A stretch of 64,000 nt of DNA from Flavobacteriales bacterium (lineage in GTDB: Bacteria > Bacteroidota > Bacteroidia > Flavobacteriales_F > PHOS-HE28). The stretch is from the NCBI GenBank assembly GCA_016712535.1, contig JADJQW010000003.1, forward strand, positions 637,001-701,000, given 5' to 3'. The position numbers were made by a program, and so were the translations under genes. This document shows, piece by piece, positions 44,780 through 52,081 of this stretch (position 1 is the first letter of the stretch; every line of letters begins with the position of its first letter). The notes below the pieces were generated by a model, which did not search any database, had not been told where the DNA came from, and saw only the letters and a program-made list of their open reading frames with translations.

Positions 44780-45244
44780 ATGAACTACTCTGAGAACAAC
44801 GTAAGCGGCATGGTGCCCGACAATGCCCGCATGCGGGCAGCCATGATGTTCTTCGTGGAGAACCCTACGGAAGAGCGTGGTTTCGAACTCATCCAGACCA
44901 TGATGGCCGAGAAATTCACCGTGATTGTCCCCATGTTCTTCGAGGCCGATGGAACCAGCGCGTTCACAACTGTGGTCGATGGAAACCCGCATCCGGTCCT
45001 GCATGTGTTCACGACCGTGGAAGAGATTCCGGAGACGGAGGAGGGTGTAGAGCTCTTCCAGATCCTTTTCACGGAGCTCATCCTTACGCTCATCAAAGGC
45101 GAGGAACGGTGGAACGGGGTCGTTGTCGATCCGGACGCCGCCCATTCCATTACCCAGTACTTCCCGGGCACCGGCGGCCATATGCTCTTGAGCACCGCCT
45201 CCTTGCGCAAGGCTGCAGGACAAATAGACCCATGTCACAATTGA
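44780..45244 (+). CDS. Hypothetical protein, possibly SseB-like
   Basis: A 154-residue soluble acidic protein; the ATG at 44780 is chosen over a GTG at 44771. Residues ~22-75 (NPTEERGFELIQTMMAEKFTV, then PMFFEADG) are reminiscent of the N-terminal domain of SseB-family proteins, with alternate helices and a hydrophobic VIVP strand, but the match is weak. It has no signal peptide. Codon and GC usage lie between the chromosome norm and its AT-richer neighbours. Function unknown. Confidence 0.5.
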   Translation: MNYSENNVSGMVPDNARMRAAMMFFVENPTEERGFELIQTMMAEKFTVIVPMFFEADGTSAFTTVVDGNPHPVLHVFTTVEEIPETEEGVELFQILFTELILTLIKGEERWNGVVVDPDAAHSITQYFPGTGGHMLLSTASLRKAAGQIDPCHN

Positions 45245-45607
45245 TCTGCGACGGCCAGCGACCCCAACGTGCAGGCCAGCTGGGAGGCCATCTGAACCGC
45301 CGCATGGTCTCCTGTCCTCGGGGACCCTGCGTTCACCTTTCACCTATGCAGGGTCTTAACCTCGCCAGGGTCTCCGTTAGCAGTAACCACCACGTTACCC
45401 TCACAACGGTGTCGCCGCGCGTTGGCACAGCGCCCAGCGGGCGGACCCTGCAGCACGGGTCATTCGGCCGGGGTCATTAAGGCGCTGATGATTCGGTCTC
45501 CGTGGCCGCAGGGTCGTCCGCTCAAGAGCAGCGGACAGACCACTGCGGAGGTTCTTGTTAAGGGCTGGCGCTTCCGGAAACCTGTGCGGGTTTGAGCATA
45601 ATTGGTA
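45245..45607. other. 363-base structured noncoding region
   Basis: No gene. GACCCTGC (45323-45330) and GCAGGGTC (45348-45355) form a perfect 8-base inverted repeat with a 17-base loop. CAGGGTC (45366-45372) faces GACCCTGC (45444-45451), and the strongest stem-loop is at 45506-45548. Four uses of the same 8-base word in alternating direction within 200 bases is far more than chance and points to a folded RNA or a repeat cluster. Confidence 0.5.
45506..45548. repeat. Stem-loop repeat, CCGCAGGGTC family, copy 2
   Basis: CCGCAG-GGTC-GTCCGCT, 7-base loop CAAGAGC, AGCGGAC-a-GACC-a-CTGCGG. The arms pair over 17 base pairs with only two single-base bulges. The 3' flank GAGGTTC is shared with copy 1 at 41747. 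It can be read in either orientation. Confidence 0.65.
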
Positions 45608-46471
45608 TCAATGGATCCGTATCCGAAGGCATTCGTTCTTTCTCACTTCGAAAGTGCCTTGAGAATCAGCCCCACCACTCCGCTGTGCCATATAGCTATA
45701 TGTACCAGGCTTAAGAATGCGGCACACCATGCCGTTGCTGAAGCAATCTGGCATGTCATCGAATTCAACGGTCATCTTCTCCATCCACTGTCCATCCAAC
45801 TTCAGATGCACCTTGTCGTAGGATTGACTTGTGGTCCAGAAGCACACATATCCCGGTTGCTCCGGTTTATCAACCAGAACAGGCTCGTCCAAGTCGAATA
45901 GGAAATAGACCTCAATGATGTTCAATTGGTCATTATTTGCTCCTCGCAACGTGATGATGGTCTTCCCGTTTCTGATCGGAGACATAGCGAGGAAATTCAA
46001 AGGGACGCATTCATTCACAACGAACTTGATGATTCGATTGTCCTTGACAAGAACCTTGGCGTTGCTGCAGAAGTTCATGTTGTCCGTTACGACTACATTA
46101 TGCCAACCATCTACTATGGCTTCAGGGTATTCAGGATAGCTGGCGTATTGCCCTTTGATCATGTTCAGCTTGGCCATGGATTGCTGGGCGCGCAATGCCT
46201 GTTGTTGCTCTTCCTTCTTGTTCGCGTTGATATCGCGTAGGATATTGGTGAATGAATAGACGGCGTAGTCAAATGAATTGCCCCAGAAGAACCCAGACCC
46301 TGTTGGCGCTTGTCCAAGCGGAGCGGCTTCACCAAGAATGTCGAAGTCGATAGGCGAGTACACATAGTCCCATTTCCTCTGAGCATGCGACATGCTCGCG
46401 TTCAACACCAACGAAAGCAGGATGACGATGCAAGAGCGAGCCGTTATCGAGCGCCGAAGAATATTACTCAT
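45608..46471 (-). CDS. Secreted hypothetical protein, low GC
   Basis: A 287-residue protein with a signal peptide over residues ~10-31 (LLSLVLNASMSHAQ). A helical NKKEEQQQALRAQQSMAKLN stretch sits near residue 85, followed by a beta-rich C-terminal half (VHLKLDGQWMEKMTVEFDD, GTYSYMAQRS). No sorting domain and no known family. Sampled lines here have about 45% GC against more than 60% on both sides, so this gene is probably acquired. Confidence 0.55.
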   Translation of the reverse strand: MSNILRRSITARSCIVILLSLVLNASMSHAQRKWDYVYSPIDFDILGEAAPLGQAPTGSGFFWGNSFDYAVYSFTNILRDINANKKEEQQQALRAQQSMAKLNMIKGQYASYPEYPEAIVDGWHNVVVTDNMNFCSNAKVLVKDNRIIKFVVNECVPLNFLAMSPIRNGKTIITLRGANNDQLNIIEVYFLFDLDEPVLVDKPEQPGYVCFWTTSQSYDKVHLKLDGQWMEKMTVEFDDMPDCFSNGMVCRILKPGTYSYMAQRSGGADSQGTFEVRKNECLRIRIH

Positions 46472-46590
46472 GTGTGATCACTGTTCTGAGATTTAGGCCT
46501 CCATCACCGCAAGCTTATCAGCGAATGTAGCCAAGGAGGCATCCGCTCAGCGGCTCCCCAATTCCCGCGGAGCTGCTGAACGTGGCCTCG

Positions 46591-46722
46591 TCACTCCGTC
46601 ACCATCCCCACCACCTTCTCCACCACATCCTTCACGTTCGGCTTCGAGAATTAATCGCCAGCGCTGCCGTAGGCAGGGTGGTGGGTCTTGGCGGTGAGCG
46701 TGCAGGCGATATTGAGATTCAT
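46591..46722 (-). pseudogene. Decayed displaced copy of the 3' end of the bkd E1 gene (tail copy 1)
   Basis: Read on the minus strand from ATG at 46722, residues 9-43 match the last 34 residues of the gene at 48625: LTAKTHHPAYGSAGD, then a TAA stop in place of TAC (Tyr), then FSKPNVKDVVEKVVGMVTE and a TGA stop. Homology begins at the same place as in tail copy 2. The internal stop and extra changes show this copy is not under selection. It shares AAGCCG and GTGGTGGGGATG with tail copy 2 and not with the full gene. Confidence 0.75.
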
Positions 46723-46730
46723 GAGACATG

Positions 46731-47018
46731 CTAAGGTATCTGTCCGCCCAGATCCCTCCACTCCGGGTTCATCCCTTCGATCAGTTTCACCTTGCGCGCC
46801 CGGTTCCCGGCCTTGAGCTGCTTCTCGCGCTCAATGGCCTTGCTCATGCCATCGATCTTCTCGAAGTACACGAGCTTGTCCAGGTTGTACTCGGCAGAGA
46901 AGCTGTTGGGGTAGGCCTTGCTCTTGTGCTTGGCCACGCGGCCCTTGAGGTCGGAGGTGACGCCCACATAGAGCACGCCGTTGGGCTTGTTGGTCATGAT
47001 GTACACCCAGGCGGTCAT
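46731..47018 (-). CDS. GIY-YIG nuclease superfamily protein
   Basis: A 95-residue single-domain GIY-YIG protein. The GIY half is VYIMTNKPNG, the YIG half is LYVGVTSDLKGRVAKHK with the catalytic Arg, and GMSKAIEREKQLKAGNRARK holds the metal-binding Glu; the C-terminal NPEWRDL is common to the small UPF0213/YhbQ-type group. These small proteins occur in many scattered copies in some Bacteroidota; DNA cleavage is expected but seldom tested. The start at 47018 is used because upstream codons run into direct repeats. It lies between the two displaced bkd tails. Confidence 0.8.
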   Translation of the reverse strand: MTAWVYIMTNKPNGVLYVGVTSDLKGRVAKHKSKAYPNSFSAEYNLDKLVYFEKIDGMSKAIEREKQLKAGNRARKVKLIEGMNPEWRDLGGQIP

Positions 47019-47032
47019 GTGCGTTGGCTGGT

Positions 47033-47085
47033 GATCCCGGTCACAGGTGGCACGGTCGCGCCTCAGATCCCGGTCACAGGTGGCA
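47033..47085. repeat. Pair of 20-base direct repeats upstream of the GIY-YIG gene
   Basis: GATCCCGGTCACAGGTGGCA occurs at 47033-47052 and exactly again at 47066-47085, 33 bases apart. It is 15 bases upstream of the GIY-YIG start and abuts the large palindrome. Possible protein-binding site or slippage product. Confidence 0.7.
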
Positions 47086-47186
47086 AGATCGCTTCGGCTG
47101 GCCTGTCGGCCAGCCTCGCGATGACCGGCTCCGCGCATCAATTCGCGGAGCCGGTCATCGCGAGGGCCAGAGGCCCGAAGCGATCT
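47086..47186. repeat. 101-base interrupted palindrome
   Basis: Outer arms AGATCGCTTCGG (47086-47097) and CCGAAGCGATCT (47175-47186) pair over 12 bases. Inner arms pair over 21 bases, 47115-47135 (starting CTCGCGATGACC) with 47144-47164, around an 8-base loop. Between them each side carries its own small hairpin (CTGGCC-TGTC-GGCCAG at 47098-47113 and GGCC-AGA-GGCC at 47165-47175). The CTCGCGATGACCGG and GATCGCTTCGG words resemble a GTCATTGCGAG-type palindrome that recurs in many bacterial genomes. Confidence 0.8.
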
Positions 47187-47233
47187 CGAAACGCGCGCAG
47201 CGCCAAGACGCTTGAAAGCCGTGGAGCGCCACC

Positions 47234-47347
47234 CTACTCAGCAAGCATCCCCACCACCTTCTCCACCACATCCTCCACGCTCGGCTTGCTGAAGTAATCG
47301 CCATCGCTGCCGTAGGCGGGGCGATATGCTCTGGCGGTGAAGCTCAT
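47234..47347 (-). pseudogene. Displaced copy of the 3' end of the bkd E1 gene (tail copy 2), open frame
   Basis: Read on the minus strand from ATG at 47347 to TAG at 47236-47234, this gives 37 residues. From residue 4 it reads TARAYRPAYGSDGDYFSKPS and then VEDVVEKVVGMLAE, matching the bkd C-terminus. Of the 78 bases of the core only two differ from the full gene, and one is silent. The ATG overlaps the stop of the beta-propeller gene (ATGA). Function as a peptide is unlikely; it is best seen as a left-over of gene-end displacement. Confidence 0.75.
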
Positions 47348-48615
47348 GGTTCGAAGATGAAGGATCCCATCCACGCTTCACCGTGCTGGGTGCGCAGAAT
47401 ACATGAATAGGGACCGGCGGGCAGGCCATTCCGCTGGATGGTGATATCCTGCCCGTCCATGTTGGGTGTGGAGCGCACGCGGCGTCCCATCCCATCGAAC
47501 ACCGTGAGGTCGCAGCGACCGGTTCCCATGTTGTTGATGTGGAGCACGACCAGGTCCGTCGCCGGGTTCGGTGCGAGGGTTATGGAAGGGGCGATGATGG
47601 AAGGATCAAGACCCGTTACAACGGAACCGCAGTCGTTGTCGAACACGGCGATCCCACCATCGGCCGTGCCCGCCCAGATGCGGTGCTGGTCATCCTCGGT
47701 CACCAGCGTCACATTGTAGCTGGGGATATCGAACAACGCCGTGTCGTACAGCGTCCACGCAGTTCCATCGAAACGGTTCAAGAAAACGTTCCCCATCCAG
47801 ACATCCCCGCAGGTGTCGATATGGATGGTGCCTACGGATCCGAATTGCAAAGAGGAATTGGTGGTGTCGTAGACCTCCCAGTTCACGCCATCGAACTCAA
47901 GGGCGCCACCGGCTGTGCCGCAACCGTAGGTTCCGATCCACAGGTCACCGTCAGGATCGTGCACCAGCGCACGCACGTCATCGCATTGCATGGGCGAGTT
48001 CGCTGTGGTATAGGTCGTCCAGTTGTTTCCTTGCTTGCGCGAAAGCCCTGCAAGGGTGCCGAACCAGACGTCGTCGAGGTCATCCGCGTTGATGGTGCGC
48101 ACGTTGTTGTACACCAGCCCGGAGTTGGCACTGCTATAGATGGTCCAGGACGACACCTTGTCGAAGCGCGCCGCCCCGCCCAGGAAGGGTGCAAGGGGGG
48201 TGTTCGCGCAGCCGATCCAGAGCTGGCCCTCTTCATCCATGGTCATGCTCAGCACGGTGTTGAAGGGCAGCATGGAGTTCAGGGTGTTGAACACCGTCCA
48301 GTTCATACCATCGAACCTGGCGATACCGCCACCGGCGGTGCCGAACCATTTATCTGTGCCGTCAATCAGGATGGCTCGCACGTTGTTGTGCGGCAGGCCG
48401 GAATTCTGCGTGTTGTAAACCGTCCAGTCCACACCATCGAAGCGCACAGCGCCAGCATCGGTGCCGATCCAATATTCCATCCCATCCTGCACGATCGCCC
48501 GAACGTAATTCGAGGGCAGGCCTGAGTTGCTGGTGTTGTAGATGGTCCAAGGACCGCTCTGGGCCTGGCAAAGCGCTACTACCAGGAGTGCAGGAAGCAG
48601 GTGGATCCGGTTCAT
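47344..48615 (-). CDS. Secreted two-component-regulator-propeller T9SS protein
   Basis: A 423-residue exported protein; ATG at 48615 starts signal peptide MNRIHLLPALLVVALCQA. About seven propeller repeats follow, each like YVRAIVQDGMEYWIGTDAG or NNVRAILIDGTDKWFGTAGG and ending DGxxWTxYNTxNSGLP; these are the Reg_prop type usually found in sensor proteins. The C-terminal type A sorting domain (ITLAPNPATDLVVLHI, GMGRRVRS) shows it is a free surface protein. It begins 9 bases after the bkd stop codon and ends over the ATG of tail copy 2, so it lies exactly between the gene and its displaced end. Confidence 0.85.
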   Translation of the reverse strand: MNRIHLLPALLVVALCQAQSGPWTIYNTSNSGLPSNYVRAIVQDGMEYWIGTDAGAVRFDGVDWTVYNTQNSGLPHNNVRAILIDGTDKWFGTAGGGIARFDGMNWTVFNTLNSMLPFNTVLSMTMDEEGQLWIGCANTPLAPFLGGAARFDKVSSWTIYSSANSGLVYNNVRTINADDLDDVWFGTLAGLSRKQGNNWTTYTTANSPMQCDDVRALVHDPDGDLWIGTYGCGTAGGALEFDGVNWEVYDTTNSSLQFGSVGTIHIDTCGDVWMGNVFLNRFDGTAWTLYDTALFDIPSYNVTLVTEDDQHRIWAGTADGGIAVFDNDCGSVVTGLDPSIIAPSITLAPNPATDLVVLHINNMGTGRCDLTVFDGMGRRVRSTPNMDGQDITIQRNGLPAGPYSCILRTQHGEAWMGSFIFEP

Positions 48616-48624
48616 GGCCAATGA

Positions 48625-51045
48625 TTATTCCCTCACCATCCCCATCACCTTCTCCACCACATCCTCCACGCTGGGCTTGCTGAAGTAATCGCCATCGCTG
48701 CCGTAGGCGGGGCGGTGGGCCTTGGCGGTGAGGGTGGCGGGTGCGGCATCGAGGTAGCGGTAGCCGCCCTGCACTTCGAGCACTTCGCGGAGGATGAAGG
48801 CACTGGCGCCGCCGGGCACGTCCTCATCTACCACCAGCAGCCGGTTGGTCTTCTGCAAGCTCTCCACGCAGCGGTGCGCGCGGTCGAAGGGGAGGAGGGT
48901 GCGCGCATCGATGAGCTCCACGGAGATGCCCATGCCTTCGAGCGTCTCGCAGGCCTTCGCGCAGAGGTTGAAAGTGCTGCCGTAGCTCACGAGGGTGAGG
49001 TCGGTGCCTTCGCGCACCACTTCCACCTGACCGATGGGCACGGTGAAGGCGCCGAGGTTGCTGGGCAGGCGCTCCTTGCTGCGGTAGCCGTTGAGGCATT
49101 CGATCACCAGCGCGGGGTCATCGCTTTGCAACAGCGTGTTGTACATGCCGGCGGCCTGCTGCATGTTGCGCGGCACGCACACCACCACGCCGCGCAGGCT
49201 GTTGATGATCATGCCCATGGGGCTGCCGCTGTGCCACACGCCTTCGAGCCGATGGCCGCGCGTGCGCACGATGAGCGGGCATTTCTGTCCACCCTTGGTG
49301 CGCCAGAGCACGGTGGCCAGGTCGTCGCTCATGCCTTGCAGGCAGTAGAGCAGGTAATCGAGGTATTGGATCTCGGCCACGGGGCGCAGGCCGCGCAGCG
49401 CCAAGCCGATGCCCTGTCCGAGGATGGTGGCCTCGCGGATGCCGGTATCGGAGACGCGCAGCTCGCCGAACTGGGCCTGCATGCCTTCCATGCCCTGGTT
49501 CACGTCGCCGATCTTGCCGGTGTCCTCGCCGAAGGTGAGCAGCAGCGGCTCCTGCTCGAACAGCGCCTTGAAGTTGTCGCGGATGATGATGCGGCCATCG
49601 ACCTGCTCGTCGGTGGCGTACTCAGCGGGCACTTCGGGCACGCGCAAGCAGCTCTTCGCGCTCTGCGAGTAAAGGTGCGATCCGTAGCGGTCGGCATTGA
49701 GGGCAAGAGCGTTGTCCACCCAGGCTTGCAGCGCGGGCGCATGGCCGCCGGATGCGATCAGCGCGCGTCGCGCGGCGCTCAGCACCTCCTTGCGACCGGG
49801 AGACATCTCGGCCTTCAGCTCCGCGGCAATGGCATTGCAACCTTCAACCCCGAACCCTTCAATCAACCCCACAACCTCTTCCCGCTCCGTCTTGATCTCA
49901 TCCTGGAAAGCCTTCCACGCGGCTTTCTGCGCTGCGCGCGCATCGGCCTTGGCCTTCGCTTCGATCTCGTCCAATTCCTGCACGCTGGCGATCAGCTCGC
50001 CGCCCGGCCGCGCATTCAGGATCCACTCGCGGAACTTCACGTTGCAGTCGTACACCTTGTACCAATCGAGCAGGGGCACTTCCTCCACGCGGTTGCCGTC
50101 CTTGTCGCGGATCCAATCGCTCACGCTGCTCTTGTAGCGCTCGTGGCTGCCGCTGGTGCTGTGGCCCTGTGGCTGCGTCACCTCCTCCACGTGGATGAGC
50201 ACGGGCACATGCTCGGCGCGGCACAGGGCGATGGCCGTCTCGTAGGTGCGGTTCAGCGACACGTAGTCCCAGCCCTTGGTCTTGAAGAGCTCGATGCCGT
50301 TGGTGCCGGGTTCGCGCTGGAATCCTGCGAGCAGCGCGCTGATGCTGCCCTTGGTGGTCTGGTAGGCCTTGCTCACGCTGATGCCCCAACCATCGTCCCA
50401 AACGCTCATGGCCATGGGCACTTGCAGCACGCCGGCGGCATTCAGGGTCTCCCAGAAGTGGCCCTCGCTGGTGCTGGCATCGCCGATGGTGCCGAAGGCC
50501 ACCTCGTTGCCGCGGTCGGTGAGGTGCGTGTGGCCATGCAGCGCCTCGTTGTTGCGGAAGACCTTGCTGGCTTGGGCGAGCCCGAGCAGGCGCGGCATCT
50601 GTCCGGCCGTGGGAGAGATGTCGGGCGAGGAATTCGGCTGGGCCATCAGGTCCTTCCATTCGCCGTGGTCGTCGAGGCTGCGCGTGGCGAAGTGGCCGTT
50701 CATGCTGCGGCCAGCGCTGCTGGGGTCGGCGCTCACATCGGCGTGGGCGTAGAGCTGCGCGAACCATTGCTGCACGGTGAGCTGGCCGATGGCGAACATG
50801 AAGGTCATGTCGCGGTAGTAGCCGCTGCGCCAATCGCCATCGCGGAACTGCTTGGCCATGCACACCTGCGCCAGCTCCTTGCCATCGCCGAAGATCCCGA
50901 ACTTGGCCTTGCCGCCAAGGACCTCCTTGCGGCCGATGAGCGAGGCCTCGCGGCTGAGCACGCAGAGCTCGTAGTCGCGCAGGACTTCCTCTTTCAATTC
51001 GCTCAAGCTGATCTCGGCTTCGGGGGCGGTCTTGGTGCGGGCCAT
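48625..51045 (-). CDS. Fused branched-chain 2-oxoacid dehydrogenase E1 (alpha and beta in one chain)
   Basis: An 806-residue thiamine-diphosphate enzyme. Residues ~1-420 are E1 alpha: RDMTFMFAIGQLTVQ, GHFATRSLDDHGEW and IGDASTSEGHFWETLNAAGV, the ThDP/metal-binding motif. Residues ~470-806 are E1 beta: LTFGEDTGKIGDVNQG, EATILGQGIGLALRGLRPV, RTRGHRLEGVWHSGSPMG and VSYGSTFNLC. It would decarboxylate branched-chain 2-oxoacids (or a related 2-oxoacid) for the E2 lipoyl core, feeding iso-fatty acid synthesis. No E2 or E3 is adjacent. A TACCTTCG box (51066-51073) lies 20 bases upstream. Its last 34 codons are duplicated downstream twice. Confidence 0.92.
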   Translation of the reverse strand: MARTKTAPEAEISLSELKEEVLRDYELCVLSREASLIGRKEVLGGKAKFGIFGDGKELAQVCMAKQFRDGDWRSGYYRDMTFMFAIGQLTVQQWFAQLYAHADVSADPSSAGRSMNGHFATRSLDDHGEWKDLMAQPNSSPDISPTAGQMPRLLGLAQASKVFRNNEALHGHTHLTDRGNEVAFGTIGDASTSEGHFWETLNAAGVLQVPMAMSVWDDGWGISVSKAYQTTKGSISALLAGFQREPGTNGIELFKTKGWDYVSLNRTYETAIALCRAEHVPVLIHVEEVTQPQGHSTSGSHERYKSSVSDWIRDKDGNRVEEVPLLDWYKVYDCNVKFREWILNARPGGELIASVQELDEIEAKAKADARAAQKAAWKAFQDEIKTEREEVVGLIEGFGVEGCNAIAAELKAEMSPGRKEVLSAARRALIASGGHAPALQAWVDNALALNADRYGSHLYSQSAKSCLRVPEVPAEYATDEQVDGRIIIRDNFKALFEQEPLLLTFGEDTGKIGDVNQGMEGMQAQFGELRVSDTGIREATILGQGIGLALRGLRPVAEIQYLDYLLYCLQGMSDDLATVLWRTKGGQKCPLIVRTRGHRLEGVWHSGSPMGMIINSLRGVVVCVPRNMQQAAGMYNTLLQSDDPALVIECLNGYRSKERLPSNLGAFTVPIGQVEVVREGTDLTLVSYGSTFNLCAKACETLEGMGISVELIDARTLLPFDRAHRCVESLQKTNRLLVVDEDVPGGASAFILREVLEVQGGYRYLDAAPATLTAKAHRPAYGSDGDYFSKPSVEDVVEKVMGMVRE

Positions 51046-51065
51046 GGCGTCGAATGGGTACCGGG

Positions 51066-51073
51066 CGAAGGTA
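51066..51073 (-). promoter_or_regulatory. Candidate -7 box of the bkd E1 gene
   Basis: TACCTTCG on the minus strand, 20 bases upstream of the ATG at 51045; one mismatch to TAnnTTTG. The divergent EamA gene begins 60 bases further on. Confidence 0.4.
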
Positions 51074-51133
51074 GGGGCGGAGGGTGAAGAGATTCTCGAT
51101 GCAACTCAGCTTGGCTGCGGCATCTTCGCACCC

Positions 51134-52051
51134 GTGCCCGCCGCGCCTTCCCGCTTGAAAGTCATCCTCGCTTTCGCGGCGCTGTACATCATCTGGGGCA
51201 GCACCTACTACGGCATCAAGGAAGCGCTCACGGGCTTCCCGCCCTTCATGCTCGGCGGCCTGCGCTTCGCGGCGGCGAGCGCGATCATGTTCGCGATGAC
51301 CCGCGCGCAGGGATTCAGCGTTGTACCGGAGAACGGCCTGTGGAAGGTGCTGCTCGTGGGCTTCCTCTTGCTCTTCGTGGGCAATGGCGCGGTGGTGTGG
51401 GCGCAGCAAACGGTGCCCAGCAGCGTGGCGGCCATCGCCATCGCCGTGGCGCCGCTCACCTTCACCGTGGTGGACCGTCCGCAGTGGAGCGTGAATTTCC
51501 GCAGCCCCACCACCATGATCGGCATAGCGGCGGGCATCGCGGGCGTGTGGCTGCTCTTCCGGGAGCGGTTGAGCGTGCAACTGACCGATCAGGGCTTCGA
51601 GGCGGAGGCGACGGCGATCGCGGTGCTGGCCTTGGGCATCCTGGCCTGGCCATCGGGCTCGGTGTGGAGCAAGTACAACCCCGTGAAGCTCTCGAACACG
51701 GCGAACAGCGCGTGGCAGATGCTGACGGGTGCGGTGTGCTTCCTGGTGGTGAGCTTCGCCCTGGGGGAATGGGAGGGCTTCTCCTTCGCCGAGGTGCCGC
51801 GGAATGCCTGGATCGCCGAGGCCTATCTCGTGGTTTTCGGGAGCGTGATCGGTTTCAGCGCCTATGTCTGGCTGCTGAGCGTGCGACCCGCCACGCAGGT
51901 GAGCACCTATGCCTATGTGAATCCCGTTGTGGCGGTGCTGCTCGGCGTTTGGCTGGGCAAGGAGCAGATCGGCGCCACCGAGATCGGCGGCTTGATGATC
52001 ATCCTGCTCGGGGTGCTGCTGATCAACTGGGCGAAGTACCGCGCCCGCTGA
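51134..52051 (+). CDS. EamA/DMT-superfamily exporter
   Basis: A 305-residue membrane protein from a GTG at 51134, which gives PAAPSRLKVILAFAALYIIW as the first transmembrane helix; upstream codons to 51032 overlap the bkd gene and are not membrane-like. Ten helices are predicted as two EamA halves; GSTYYGIK in the first half and SYFR-like VVFGSVIGFSAYVWLL in the second are family features. It probably exports a metabolite such as an amino acid. No repressor or partner lies nearby. Confidence 0.85.
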   Translation: MPAAPSRLKVILAFAALYIIWGSTYYGIKEALTGFPPFMLGGLRFAAASAIMFAMTRAQGFSVVPENGLWKVLLVGFLLLFVGNGAVVWAQQTVPSSVAAIAIAVAPLTFTVVDRPQWSVNFRSPTTMIGIAAGIAGVWLLFRERLSVQLTDQGFEAEATAIAVLALGILAWPSGSVWSKYNPVKLSNTANSAWQMLTGAVCFLVVSFALGEWEGFSFAEVPRNAWIAEAYLVVFGSVIGFSAYVWLLSVRPATQVSTYAYVNPVVAVLLGVWLGKEQIGATEIGGLMIILLGVLLINWAKYRAR

Positions 52052-52081
52052 ACGGTTTCCCGGGCAACATCGGTCGCTGCA

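Noticed and set aside
47238..47495. 85-codon gene across tail copy 2
   Set aside because: Out of frame with the bkd tail; it arises from the same GC-rich sequence read in another phase.
48715..51087. Long open frame on the plus strand antisense to bkd
   Set aside because: High in His, Ala, Val and Arg with no motif; typical antisense shadow of a GC-rich gene. The same holds for 23237-24865 and 32730-34220.
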